Assembly (NCBI GenBank): GCA_963921195.1
Contig: OY992540.1
Span: 172,765,896 to 172,829,895 of the forward strand
DNA: 64,000 nt
Reading direction: 5' to 3'
From: Pegoplata infirma
Lineage: Eukaryota; Arthropoda; Insecta; Diptera; Anthomyiidae
Of this stretch, positions 22,070-33,569 are shown in pieces. The position numbers and the translations under genes are program-made. Each line of letters begins with the position of its first letter. Position 1 is the first letter of the stretch. The notes beneath the pieces are model-generated. The model worked only from the letters and a program-made list of their open reading frames with translations, had not been told where the DNA came from and searched no databases.

Positions 22070-23060
22070 CCCGAGTAAAAATTTTTATATGGTGCAATAC
22101 ATAATCATATATAACACAATATATATTTATACGCAATTTAATCCGAATAATGGTGGATGTTTTTACATTAAAAAATAGCAACTTGTATAAAATATGATTC
22201 GATTTCATCCGAGTTTTGACCAGACATTGCCATATTTCATTGGATCCAATTAGATCTAATTGCATAAAAACATAAAAAATCTTGGTGTGTTTTGGTTTGG
22301 GTGAGTTACACCACAGGTCAACGATACATTCACCAAACATATAATTTTCTAAAACAAAAAAAATGTTTGGGTACGCTTCGAACCAGATAGGTGATATACA
22401 TAACCCTAACAAGGAAATGTTTAGGAACATTTTAAAAGTTTCTTATACTTTGCTTAAAAAACTTAGAACATTTTTGGTTAATTGGAAACATTTAATTGGA
22501 AACATTTATATATGAAACAGAATAAGCTATATATAATTTTATATTAAATTATACAGAAAAACAGATTATGTATTGGCCCTAATATTATTTCATATATTTA
22601 TATCAACCGTATACCTTTTAATACGAATCATGATTAAATTATATATTACAACATATGACTGCATTTAAAAAAAATTAGAAACCCGAGTAAAAAAAAAATG
22701 ATATAGTCATATACAATATTGTATGTTAATATATATTTCTATATTTTTATATATGACACTATATGTTTCTAGATTAAGTTATGTATTGAAAAAAATGTTT
22801 CAACAATTTTTAATATAGTGTCATATAAAGTTATATAGTATCATATGTGGTCACATATATAAATATGTATGCCGTATATAAATATACAAGATTAGCCAAA
22901 TTAAATACAGCTCCACATATAAATATATATGGTACCATGCAAAAAAATATAATATTATATAACAGAAAATGTAAGAAACATTTTCTGAGTTAGTTTTGAT
23001 ATTATTATATGTGATTTTAATTACAAACAAAAAAAAAACTATTGAAGAAAAAAAATATAA
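22070..23060. mobile_element. CCCGAG-ended copy truncated by a second copy
   Basis: CCCGAGTAAAAATTTTTATA at 22070 opens a copy matching 29759-30449 as far as ~22680, where CCCGAGTAAAAAAAAAATGA at 22682 starts another, AT-rich one. The far ends of both are missing or decayed near 23060. The first copy holds the conserved CTGGTTCGAAGCG block (minus strand, near 22381). 23060-23205 is featureless AT-rich DNA. Confidence 0.6.
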
Positions 23061-23204
23061 CAAAAATTATTACCGAATCTTTTAAACCCTACAAAATGCT
23101 AAAATTAACAAAAAAAACATACGAAAATTAATTTATTAAAATGTTTGTGCTATTTTGTGCTAACAATTTTAGAATTATTTAAATTTATATTTTATATCTA
23201 CTCC

Positions 23205-23500
23205 CACAAAAGGGTGTCAAGCCGAAAAAAGTCCCTGTACAGGACTTAGAACTTCATCCGACAGAAAAAAGTTGGATTTGCTTAACAAAAGTATAAAAAC
23301 CCGTAGAAAACATCCCTTTTCGAAGATTGTTTACTTCCTAAATGGAGAACTTTTTCCACCTGGACCAATTTTGTAAATATCCGAACTTAATCAGTCATAA
23401 GATATATTCGTGCCAAACTTCAGAAGTCTAGCTCTTTTATTTTGGACTGTCTGGTGTCCTCCACAGGCAGAGGGACATCGATGGAATGTGTTAGAATTGA
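23205..23500 (+). repeat. Partial dipteran interspersed repeat
   Basis: ACTCCCACAAAAGGGTGTCAA at 23207, GTACAGGACTTAGAACTTC and the later TCAGAAGTCTAGCTC motif match the 32660-32760 and 44030 copies of the ATACCCTCCAC family or a close relative. No coding content. Confidence 0.4.
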
Positions 23501-23517
23501 ATACTGATTCCTATATG

Positions 23518-24400
23518 CACTAAAAAAAATACGTTAGTATATTTACTAATTTTTTTTTGCTAACGCTAGTTAGCTAACTTTTAGCAAATTTTTAGTTGAG
23601 ATTAGCATGTTAGCAAAAAATTCTTGTAAACTTCATTTAGCACATTAGCAATTTTAAACAAACTTTGAACTAATTTCTTTTGCTAAATTTGAAATTGAGT
23701 TGACTACATTTTTACAAGATTTTTTGCTAATATTAGCAAAATAAATGGTAAATTTTTTTTTATTTTCAGAAAACTTAAAATGGCGCTATCTCGGAAAATA
23801 AGCCAGATAGAGCAAAATGGAGGCCATTTTTGGTTCTTAGAATCTCCATAGTATCGCCGGTTCTCTTTACATGTGTGGACCCTAATGGGCCCTAACTTTG
23901 GATCCAAAAAAGTTAGCATTCCCGAAAATTTTAAAATGCTCATATCTCGGTAAATATTGCCGACACAACAAAAAGTCCAAAAGCGTTTTTGTAGCTCTCA
24001 ACACGTAGAACAAGACTGCAAAATAGTCAAAAGCTCTCCGAGTAATATTTTTGAAGTTATCGAGTTTTTTAATTCTCAAGACCCCAGTGGTCCCCTATAA
24101 TCTCAAAAACTAAGCAAGGTAGAGCGAAACGGACACAAATTTTGGATCAAAAACTATGACGATTTTTAAGGAACCCAACTAGGTCTAGGCCCATCGGGGT
24201 CTGGACCTATCGGGTCCGAACCCAATGGGGTCCTCAGATGTGTATAAACTAAGTTCAAAAAAAAAAAATATTTAGTTAACTAATTATTGGCAAAACATTT
24301 TTGCTAATTTTAGCAAAAAAATTGTGGGTTCAAAATCAGCAAATTTTCTTGTAGGTTTACAAGCTTTTTTTGCTAACATTACAGTTTTTTTTTTTGAGTG
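23518..24400. mobile_element. TIR element with TTTGCTAA subterminal repeats
   Basis: CACTAAAAAAAA at 23518 is mirrored by TTTTTTTTTTTGAGTG ending at 24400; TG flanks both sides. Within ~200 bases of each end TTTGCTAA/TTAGCAAA recurs about a dozen times, the pattern of transposase-binding repeats. The middle (23770-24240) is unrelated, less AT-rich DNA with no open frame of note. Confidence 0.55.
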
Positions 24401-24453
24401 TGGTTGCGCACGGAATGACTAAGTAAGCTCATACTGTGATTGGATAGTATAAA

Positions 24454-25513
24454 GCTGCCCATTCACCTGCAATAAAATTGCTCAACTTAAAAAAAAAATA
24501 TTTTACAATATTATTGTCGTTTTACCCTACACAGCAAATAAAATTGCTCAATACTTAAACCCAAGGCTAAAGTGCACTTTACGGGGCACAAATATTTTGG
24601 CAAAAAAAAATATGTGACCCCCTTTAGAATTAAAAAAGAAAAAAACCGAAATTAAAATTTAAGGGGGCTGGGCCCCGGTGGACCCCCTGGAGCCAAAAAA
24701 CCGCCCCACCCACAAACCTGTACGTATGGGTACTCAAATGAAAGGTAATTTGCTCACGATTGCAAATATGTATTTTTTGTATGTATTTTAACAATATTGT
24801 AACCCCTAAATCCATTTTAGTAACTTTCAGTTCAATAAATAAGCCATTCAGTAATTAACAACGTAAAAGGCTTGATTCACAAAAAAGTTTTATTTTGCGG
24901 GGAGGGTGGGTTTAATGCATGGAGTTTGTAATCCCTAAGCCCGGCCGAAGGCCGGCTACGCAGAAAAAAATTTTAAGCAAAAAAAAATTTTTTTTTGGTG
25001 GACTTTTTTTTGAAAAAAAAACGGATCAGGTCGGTTTTTTGGACCTAGAGGGGCCCAGGGACCTAGCTCCCCTTTATTTTCTTTTTCTTTTTTAATTACC
25101 TTTAACTTAAGTACCCACACAAACCTGTAGGTGGGAGGGTCAGTTTTTTTGATCAAGGGGGGTCCCCGGGGCCCAGCCCCCTTAAATTTTAATTTCGGTT
25201 TTTTTCTTTTTTAATTCCAGAGGGGGTCCAATTTTTTCCCCCCTTAAAATATGTGTGCCCCGTAAAGTGCACTTTTGCCAAACCCAATATATTGTTCAAG
25301 ATATAAACATAAACATAACATAATAAAAGTTGTACAATATAGACAACACACTGATAAAATATATTGCAGTATTCTTGTTTGTACAATAAATATCAAAAGT
25401 GTTTTGATATTCTCCAATATATTGCACAACCGTAAATATTACATACACACAAGCGATATTATTGTACAATTTGAAAAGTTGAACAATAATATTGCAAGTG
25501 AATGGGCAGCTTA
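24454..25513. mobile_element. TIR element with AAGCTGCCCATTCACYTGCAATA ends
   Basis: AAGCTGCCCATTCACCTGCA at ~24454 is mirrored by TGCAAGTGAATGGGCAGCTT ending at ~25513, followed inward by AATATTATTG/CAATATTATTG blocks. The element is split by the palindrome at 24565-25279. A solo end of the same family is at ~10640. The exact outer limits are uncertain by a few bases. Confidence 0.65.
24565..25279. mobile_element. Palindromic element with 8-base duplication AAACCCAA
   Basis: GGCTAAAGTGCACTTTACGG at 24565 is mirrored by CCGTAAAGTGCACTTTTGCC ending at 25279, and AAACCCAA flanks both ends (24557-24564, 25280-25287). The arms are ~180 bases and contain GGGCCCC/CCCCGGGG runs, CACAAACCTGTA and an AAATTTAAGGGGGCTGGGCC block. 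The core near 24935 has GGCCGAAGGCCGGC. There is no transposase. The superfamily is unclear because the ends are not CAG-type. Confidence 0.7.
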
Positions 25514-25679
25514 AAAATTAGGACAATATTAACTGTGTACAGATACTATGTATAATATTAACTCATTTACATTTTTGAATTTAAAATTCAATGGTTTCAT
25601 TGTACAGCTTTTACGGAATTTGTAGAAATTTAAAATATTTTGCCAATTTAAAAAAATATTTATGTAGTTGTTCGAATTT

Positions 25680-26000
25680 TTAAGCAATTTTTGTACCCTC
25701 CAACTACCACCATCAGCAGATGGGGTACTCACTTTGGCACTCCGTGTGTATCGCATCAAAATATTAGTCGGAGACACAATAGGGTATATTACATATTTAT
25801 CAATGATCGATTCTAAGATAAGATCTGGAAAGCACGATGTAATCCAAACTAAATCTTTTGAAGTTTGGCACGAAAATTTCTCAGGTAAATAGGCAAAATC
25901 GGACCAGGGTGGAAAAGTTCCACCTTGAAGAACTCAATTTTAAGCAAATGAAACATTTTAATGTTAGAAGAAATTCAAAATCCTGTACCCCATTCTTGCA
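25680..26000 (+). repeat. Partial dipteran interspersed repeat
   Basis: TACCCTCCAACTACC at ~25693, CACTCCGTGTGTATCGCATC, ATCAATGATCGATTCTAAG and GAAGTTTGGCACGAAAAT match the ATACCCTCCAC family in order, with strong divergence. Confidence 0.45.
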
Positions 26001-26593
26001 GAGACCTCCGAATCCAAGCTAAGTTTTGGTTTAGTTAAGTTGGTGGCTTTTTTTTTTTTTGTTGTGAGTTGTTTTCTATCCATTTTTACAAACGTCATTA
26101 ATAAAATGACATCTGTTTTTTTTACTAAACACTATTGCCAACATAGTTTTTTATTCTGGTAAATCTAGCGTTTTTTTGTGTATAGCAAAAAACTGTTAGG
26201 TGTTGTACCATTTAGCGTTTTTTGTGCGTGAACAATAGCATATTTAAGTTTAAAGTTATGGCTTATGACCAGTATACCGAAATCACTCCCAGCATAATAA
26301 AAATTTGTGTATCGACTAAGGGGTCTTTCCTACGTCTCGTGAACTTCTGACTTTTTAGGGGTCACACCCTCTTTCGAGAGGGCGGGCCTTTAAAGTTGAA
26401 ACGTTTTTCTTAAATATCTTAAAAAAGTACTTATCCGATTTGGATGAAACTAGTATCATTCGAAAGCTTAAATAAATTCCTTTCGAACATTTCTTGACAT
26501 GGAGAAATTTCATTAACCCTTTAAGCGCCAAAACGCGATTTTAATTTTTTATTTTTTTTAATTTTCGAATATCTCAAAAATGTTACGTATATA
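26001..26593. other. Unassigned spacer
   Basis: No gene is supported. GATTTGGATGAAACTAGTAT with ATTCGAAAGCTTA at ~26438-26470 resembles GGTTTCATTCGAAAGCTTA at ~47658, so an old dispersed repeat may run through. GGGGTCACACCCTCTTTCGA at ~26360 is locally inverted. Confidence 0.3.
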
Positions 26594-28365
26594 CACGGTG
26601 AGCCTCAGCGATGTTCAGGTTGAACTTTAGTGTCGACGAAAAGTGTAAATGCAGTTCGATTTCTACATGATTAGTTGTCACAAAACTGTTTTCAGCGAAA
26701 TCGTAGCTGATCGCATTCGCGAGATATCGCGAAATTAGTGATTTTATATTTTAAAAAATTTTGATATTGAAGTTTTTTAAATATTTTCAAAAACTGAGTA
26801 TACAGTTTTCATTGAACTTATTTTAAGGTCACAAAACAGTAAACATCGAAATCCTATCTTCTTTAGTTCGCGAGAAATCGCGAAATAACTTTTTTGTCAA
26901 TTTTTGTTTTTCAACTTTTTCTAGGTTTTTTTCAAATGTTGTGGAAAGCTGATATGCACTTTAATGTGTACGTGATCGAAGGTCATAAGGGTGTTGACAT
27001 CAAAGTTGTAGGTGTACACTGTCGCAAGATATCGCGGAATTATTTATATATTTTTTATTTTTTTTTTTATTTTTCAATTTTGCATGTTCTTTTGAAATGG
27101 TGTAAAAACGTGGTATGCGTTTTTATTTGTACATGATAAAAAGACATTAAACTGCTAACACAAAAGTCCTATGTGGTCAATTCTTTAAGGAATCGCAAAG
27201 TTAATATAATTAATAATATTACAATACAAAATAAATGAAAAAAAAAATTGAAAAATTTTTCGCGATTTTTCGCGAAAATTAGCGTCAATATATAGATTTC
27301 AGCAGTTTTACCACCTTCAGTTACGGGCAATTTAAACTGCATACCATATACTTGTCGTTACTTAATTTTTTTTTTTTTTGATACCAAAGAAAAAAAAGTA
27401 ATTTATTATAAAAGCTCGTACAGTAATTTTGCGATTTCTCGGGAAATTGATCGTCTATAATTTTTACGCTTGCAGTTTTGTCACCTCTAATAACCTCGAA
27501 TTCAAACTGCATACCACATTTTTGTCGTTAATTGAAGTATATGTTTTTACAGACCACAAATAACACAAATTAATGAATAAATAGTAGATAAGCGAGTTTT
27601 TTTGCGATATCTCGAAGAATTAAGCAGCTAGAATTTAAATGTTAACAGCCATATGACCTTTGATCAATAGCAAGTCAAACTGCATTTCGTGTTTTTCAGC
27701 CATGTTAAAGAAACTTCTTTTATTAATCAAAACAAGAAATACCCCCAAAAAGCTGTTTTTCGCTATTTCTCGCGAAAGTGAGCAGCTATAATTTTTTTGG
27801 GGGCAGTTTTAATTTCTTCCAGCATGTTCAAATCAAACTGCTTACCACTTTTTTTTATCATTTCTAAAGAACCGGGTTTAAAATATAATAAAAAAAAAAA
27901 AATATATATATATAATTACGCGATATCTCGCGAAATTTAGCACCTACAATTTTGATGTCAACAGCTGTGTGACCTTTGATCAACCACAAGTAAAACTGCA
28001 TACCATGTTTTTATGAAATTTTAAAAAATCATATATGAAGATAAAAACAAAAATAAAAACAGCAAAAAAGTAATTTCGCGATTTCTCGCGAAATTGAGAA
28101 GATATGATTTCGCTGTTAACTGTGTTGTGACATGTAAATAAATACAATTAAAACTGCATACCCAGTTTTTGAAGATATTTAAAAAACTTCATTGTCAAAA
28201 TTTTAGAAAATACAAAAACACTAATTTCGCGATATCTCGCGAATGCGATCAGCTACGATTTCGCTGTTAACAGTTTTGTGACATTTATTCATGTAGAAAT
28301 CGAACTGCGCTTACACTTTTCGTCGACACTAAAGTTCAACCTGAACATCGCTGAGGCTCACCGTG
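26594..28365. mobile_element. TA-site foldback made of CGCGATATCTCGCG units
   Basis: CACGGTGAGCCTCAGCGATG at 26594 is mirrored by CATCGCTGAGGCTCACCGTG ending at 28365, with TA on both sides. The perfect or near-perfect inverted match runs ~75 bases. The whole interior consists of ~130-150 base units on opposite strands in the two halves, each with a TCGCGAKATYTCGCGAAAT core, a GTTTTGTGACMT block and AAACTGCATACC. A single end of the same element is at 39175-39497. There is no coding region. Confidence 0.8.
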
Positions 28366-28640
28366 TATAAGGCCATAAAGAGTGTACATGGGTTTGTAGC
28401 TAAGGTTCTAAGCTTTCATTTGGACTTTTATTCAACTCTCTAACTCTTACTTTTTTTTTTTTAAATTACTGTTTCATGATTTTGGAATGAAACCATTTTG
28501 TTTCATTCGGAATGAAACCACTTTTATGCAATTCAATTCCACTTTGATTTTTGAAAGTAATTTCATTCCGAAATAAATAATATCCGTTTTGCTTTTTACG
28601 AGTAAACCACTTTTTTCAAATCCGAACGGAATTGAGTCTG
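28366..28640. other. Short spacer with CATTCCGAATGAAACC repeats
   Basis: Between the foldback and the next interspersed repeat the DNA has several GGAATGAAACCA/TTTCATTCCGAA matches around 28485-28575. Nothing coding. Confidence 0.3.
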
Positions 28641-29260
28641 TGACATGCTTCGTATTACAGTATTATCATTTCGTGTGTAACGCATTGAAATATAGGTTGG
28701 GGACCTTATAAAGTAAATACATATATTATTTATCAGTGATAGATTTGAAGACATTTCATGAATGCCCTTCCGCCTGTGGAAAGCAAGATGCAGTCCTAAC
28801 TAAAAGTGCCAGGCTCCTGAAGGTTGGCACGAATATTTCTTATGGTCATAGCATGGTTAAGTTCGGAAATGGGCAAAATCGGACAAGGGGAAAATAGTTC
28901 CCCCTTGTAGAACTAAACCAACCTTTGAAAACGCTATTTTTTAACCGTGTTTTGTACTTTTGGAACGGGGTATAAAAAATTGTTAAAATAATGAAAACGC
29001 TATTTTTTTACCCGTTTTTTGTACTTTTGGGACGGGGGTATACAAAATAGTTAAAATACTGATACAAATGTATTGTTTAAGTGCAAAAACCATAATAAAT
29101 AAATGCTGGTTTATTGCAAAGGGAAAGTGTTCCCTTAAGTCCCCCGCCAGCCCCTAACAAAAACGCCCCAGTTAAAATTTTTTTATTTTTTTTTTTAATT
29201 TCTTAACATTTTGGAGGGTGTAATAGATTGGGCACAGCAGAATTAACCACTTTTACATGT
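28640..29260 (+). repeat. Diverged dipteran interspersed repeat
   Basis: The order TTTCGTGTGTAACGCATTGAA, GGGGACCTTATAAAGTA, GATAGATTTGAAGACATTTC, CTGAAGGTTGGCACGAATAT and the closing GGAGGGTGTAATAGATTGGG follows the fullest copy at 15676-16302. CTATTTTTTAACCGTGTTTTG is duplicated at ~28943 and ~29002. Confidence 0.5.
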
Positions 29261-29439
29261 TTTTTCTAATTTCGTTTAATAATTTAATAACAATAATTGT
29301 ATTATTTAAGTAAATTTTAATTTTAATATTACCTAAATGAAATAAAACCTAATGAATTCAATGACTACGTGAAAAATATTTGTTTTATTTTTATTTTAAA
29401 CAATTCTAGGCCAATATTTTTATACAAATTAATATGAAA

Positions 29440-30449
29440 TATTTATTAATTTAGATGAAGTTTAATATAATTGGATAAAATTTAACAAAACAGGATTAGA
29501 CCAAAATTCGGATCTAATTAAATCTAATAATATCATAATTTATATTATTAGATAATTTTAGATAATTTCTGATACAGCCAATTTTGAGATCAGATTAGAT
29601 CAATTTAGAGCTAGTACCAGATTAATTTAGATATGATTACATAAAGCACCAGATTAATTTTTTTACTCGGGAAATACCTCACGGGATGTATAATCATATA
29701 AGATTTATTATGTTTGTATCAAGTTATATATTGTTATATATGTTTATTTTTACTCGGGCCCGAGTAAAAATTTTTATATGATACAATATATAATGATATG
29801 TAACATAATATATATTTATACGCAATTTGATCCGAATAATGGTGGATGTTTTTGCATTAAAAAAGATCAACTTGTATAAAATATGATTTGATTTCATCCG
29901 AGTTTTGACCAGACATTGCCATATATTAGTGGATCTAATTAGATCTAATTGCATAAAAACATGTAAAATCCTGGTGTTTTTTTTGGTTTGGGTTGAGTTA
30001 CACCACAGGTCAACGATACATTCACCAAACATATAATTTTCTTAAACAAAAAAATATTCGGGTACGCTTCGAACCAGATAGGTGATATACATAACCCTAA
30101 CATGGAAATGTTTAGGAACATTTTAAAAAGTTTCTTATACTTTGCCTTAAAAACTTAGAAAATTGTTGGTTAAATGGAAACATATAGTGTTATATATGGA
30201 ACAGAATAGAATATATATAATTTTATATTAAATTATACAGAAAAACAAATTTTGTATTGACCCTCATATAATTTTATATAATTATATCAAGCGTACACCT
30301 TTTAATCCGAATCATGATTCAATTATTTATAACTACATATGACTGCATTTAAAAAATTTTGAAAATATCTCACGCGATGTATAATCATATATGATTTATT
30401 ATGTTTGCATCAAGTTATATATTGTTATATATGTTTATTTTTACTCGGG
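29440..30449. mobile_element. CCCGAG-ended elements, including one complete copy
   Basis: The complete copy is 29759-30449 (691 bases): CCCGAGTAAAAATTTTTATA to ATTTTTACTCGGG. Directly left of it are ~90 bases ending CTCGGG at 29758 that match the last 90 bases of the complete copy, then another TTTTTTTACTCGGG end at ~29671 whose body (from ~29440) resembles 19450-19640. At least three copies have therefore inserted into or beside one another. The minus-strand open frame at 30032-29724 is the shared conserved block. Confidence 0.65.
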
Positions 30450-31189
30450 TGTATATGAAAGTTTGAATTCATCTTTCTAAAATTTTCCTTTGTCTTGAAG
30501 ACATAAGTTTATTTTATAAAGTATTAGCCAAACTAGATTTGGATGCCTAATGGTGAATTTCCCCAAGTCAATTCACGGGGGTGGGAAAATGTTGGGTTTG
30601 TGTTGTTATGTTACTACTTGTTATTTAATAATTTTAAGTTTGGTTGAATCAATTTTTCTATTATTTGTTTGTTTTTAAATTTGTCAATTATTTTCAATTA
30701 TTTTTATTTGGATTGTTGAATGTTTAAGAAGGGTCAACAAATGTGAGTTTCTTTTTGTAAATTTGTAACGTTCTAAATTCTTTGTAGTGAATAAACAAAC
30801 CGTTAAAACCGTTTATCAAGGCCCTTTGAATTTTCCATTTCCAACAAACGGTGTAGTTTAAATGAATGTGGAAAATGAAAACAGCTACGATTGTCTCTAA
30901 TAAAATTTTAAACGCTGCAAAAAATACATTTATTTAAAAAGAAGACTATTCGTGTATATTGTGAAATTTCAAATGGGAAAAATTATATTTTTTTTTGCAA
31001 ATTATTTACACAAAGAGCGCTTACGATATGTAACAAAAAATATGACAATTTTGAAATCAAACGTGGACCGATTTGATTTATCTTTTGTTAGATCTTTAAT
31101 AAGTTTAGAAACCACACAACTAAATTTGTGTGGAATCTAACAAGTAAAATGAAAGTAATAAATAGACAAACAATTTTAAAAATAAAGTT
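30450..31189. other. Possible single-copy spacer downstream of XRCC1
   Basis: Mostly unassigned. Around 30870-31140 both forward frames stay open for 60 codons or more and the composition is mixed, but I recognise no protein and see no good splice sites. It could be the edge of a neighbouring gene or chance. Confidence 0.3.
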
Positions 31190-31562
31190 TGGAACAAGTA
31201 GTTAGGTGTGGGAAATAATAAAATAATAAATAATAAATAATAAAAAAGGCGAAAAGTTTTTTCTAAATATGAGAAAGCTAGTTTGTAAAGGAAAATGAAT
31301 AAAAGTAAAAACTAAAGGAAATACGAAAATTTTTTGTATTTTCGCATGACCTACGTCAGACATTTTCCCAAAGAAGTCTTAAGTGACATGTCTCCAGAAG
31401 GTCAGCCCTGACCACTGCTGACTTTGAGTGAGGACATTTTGAAAATTTGTATGAAAATGTCCTCAACCCAGTACATAGAGATGTCTTGTGGATGTTAGCA
31501 GTGACTCTGACATGTCATCGCTCAGTCACTGAGGATAGCTCGAGGACGTTGCCAACTGGGGA
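31190..31562 (+). repeat. Interspersed repeat ending GCCAACTGGG, first copy
   Basis: Starts AATAAAGTTTGGAACAAGTAG, has an (ATAATAA) microsatellite at 31214-31242, then a ~330-base body ending AGGACGTTGCCAACTGGG. The body has several inverted pieces (TGAGGACATTTT/AAAATGTCCTCA; ACTGAGGA/GTCACTG). A better copy is at 34440-34836, and a diverged reverse relative begins with CCAGTTGG at ~33298. Confidence 0.6.
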
Positions 31563-31806
31563 CCAATTCATTTTTCGTTAATACATTTTGAATGTGAGGT
31601 CCGTCAATGAAACGGACGTAAAATTTTTATATTAAATGTGTTTTTTTATGTCAAACGGAACGCAATTTGATTCTGGTTCGACCCTTACTTAAGGTAAGTT
31701 CGACTATTGAAATTTGATTTTAGTAGCGACTTAATTTTTTGGGGGAATTTTGATTAGGCTGATTTAGTTATAAACAGAGCAAAGGATAAATTAATTAAAA
31801 TAAATA

Positions 31807-31812
31807 TTTATT
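31807..31812 (-). terminator. Poly(A) signal of XRCC1
   Basis: AATAAA on the minus strand, 33 bases after the XRCC1 stop codon. It is a plausible cleavage/polyadenylation signal; others are possible in this AT-rich tail. Confidence 0.5.
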
Positions 31813-31845
31813 AAAAACACTTGTTTAAATTAATTCAAAACAAAT

Positions 31846-32210
31846 TTAAATTAAATAACGATTAGTTGGTAATTTAGTTTGTAACTCATTACATTCAAAA
31901 ATCCAAAGAGGACGTACCATTTCACCAGAAAATGATGTCAAAGCGCTATTTATGTCACGTGTTGTTACAGCATATTGTGCTTCAGAAAGATTAGTTGTCA
32001 AACGACCAGCATATTGTTCAATTATTTTTTCCAATTTGATTTTATCCACGCTACTAATATTATCGCATATAAAAAATTTCAAAAGCTTGAAGAAATTTAA
32101 GGAATTCATCCTCTGTAGTTTTTCTTGTAGATAATCTTCTTCATCAGTAGATGCTTCATAAATGTCTTGTTCCTTCGGTGGCACTTGCTTAGATTCTTTA
32201 GTTTTGTTAT
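31846..32210 (-). CDS. XRCC1: XRCC1, last exon (BRCT2 and stop)
   Basis: XRCC1 is the nuclear scaffold of single-strand break and base-excision repair, and its C-terminal BRCT domain binds DNA ligase III in animals. This exon starts after a TTGTTTCAG acceptor (exon base 32210), has an acidic linker (YEASTDEEDYLQEK), then a BRCT domain of ~85 residues beginning near NFFKLLKFFIC and ending VRPLWIFECNELQTKLP with the conserved Trp of BRCT helix 3. The stop is TAA at 31848-31846. It joins the previous exon in phase (A|AT). The family assignment rests on the BRCT pair and the N-terminal exon described at 46405-47420. Confidence 0.85.
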
Positions 32211-32272
32211 CTGAAACAACAAATTGACAATAGAAATTAATTTTGAATAACACTTTATTTATATCTAAATAC

Positions 32273-32416
32273 TTTGTTCTACACGTTGAATTTCATCGTC
32301 CGTATCACTTCCTGAAGATGTTATAGGATTAATATTTTTAGGTTGATCATCTATATCATATAAAGCCAAAGTTGTGTTACGGTCTTCCGATTCTCTTCGA
32401 GATGTTAAGGGAAAAT
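32273..32416 (-). CDS. XRCC1: XRCC1, penultimate exon (acidic linker)
   Basis: A 144-base exon between a TTTTTTTTAATAG acceptor and a CAAA|GTATTT donor. It encodes part of the linker between the two BRCT domains, with DFPLTSRRESEDR at the start and an acidic serine-rich patch SSGSDTDDE that looks like a casein-kinase-2 substrate. It enters with two bases (G|AT from the previous exon) and leaves one base, which fits the exon at 31846-32210 across a 62-base intron. No catalytic residues are expected here. Confidence 0.8.
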
Positions 32417-32449
32417 CTATTAAAAAAAATAAAATCAAATGAGTGTTCA

Positions 32450-33080
32450 ATTTAGGCAGTGCCGAATCTTTTATACCCTCCAACATGTAAAAAAAAAATT
32501 AAAAATATAATAAAAAATCTTGCAAAACTTTTCTTTGGAAAGGTTGGGGGGGCGTTAGGGTTTTCGGGGGCATCTTTTTCCTCGCTATAAATAGTTACAC
32601 ATTTTTTGGTTATGATTTTTGCACTAATGAAATACACTTTTATCATTATTTGAACTATTTTTTTTATATACACTCCCACAAAGGAAGGTCGGCCGAAAAA
32701 ACGGCATATTATAATCCTTTGGGTCCAAGTGCAAGACTTGGGACTTCTTCCCACACAAAATTGTTTCATTTACTTAACATAAATACAAAAAAAAAACGTT
32801 AAAAAATACCTTCAAGAGAAACTTTTTCCCCTGGTTTGATTTTGCCCGTTTACGAACTTAACCTGCAAATTCTTGGTTTTTGAGTTCGCCACTGTATCGC
32901 CGGCCCTCTTCGCATGTGTTAGTTTTGAATCTAAAATTTTTGGCACAACCGAAAATTGAAAAATGCATATCACAAAATCTTTTTTAAATTTCAACTCAGT
33001 GAAACTGAAATAAATGTTTAAAAAAACCGACAGTTTTTGGAATTTAGAAAACTGTAAATGCAGTTGTGTAAACAAGACCT
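32450..33080 (-). repeat. Diverged dipteran interspersed repeat in XRCC1 intron
   Basis: TTTATACCCTCCAACATGTA at ~32470 (preceded by GGCAGTGCCGAATC) is the CCGAAT...ACCCTCCA end of the family read in reverse. ACTCCCACAAAGGAAGGTCGGC near 32672 and CAAGACTTGGGACTTCTTCC near 32733 match the piece at 23207. Confidence 0.45.
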
Positions 33081-33569
33081 TGAACCATCACTGAGCAATG
33101 TTTAAGGATTACCCCACTTTATCCGTAAAAGTTACAGAGGGTTAAAGTTGAAAAATCGATAAAAATGGCTTGAAATAATCCATAGTTTTTACCTTCTTTG
33201 GCTTTTTTTTAAGTTCTCCTTATATTTCAATCTTTTCCGGCATAACACAAAGTCAGTACATATAAGAGATTATTTTAATGTTGGTTTGATAGATGTCCAG
33301 TTGGAAAATGTGTCACTGAGGAAATTTACACAGTGATTCCTTGAGGAAATGTCATCAGATTCTGACAAATCATAGGTAATCCTTGATGGCATATCCTAAC
33401 ATTGTCAGCACTGAATGTTTGCTTTATGAGTGTGGAAAATTCCTCTAAGACGTCTAAAAGGAAATGTCTTCAGAATAGCAGTATTCTAAATTAGAATTTA
33501 AAATCTGGGAAACTCTTCAATTTCCAATAAAAAGATGGCAATATTATCAATTTATATAAAATAAAAGGT
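33081..33569. other. Intron spacer with decayed repeat
   Basis: No gene. From ~33298 CCAGTTGGAAAATGTGTCAC and TGAGGAAATGTCATCAG resemble the reverse of the 34440-34836 repeat. The rest is AT-rich intron. Confidence 0.3.
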
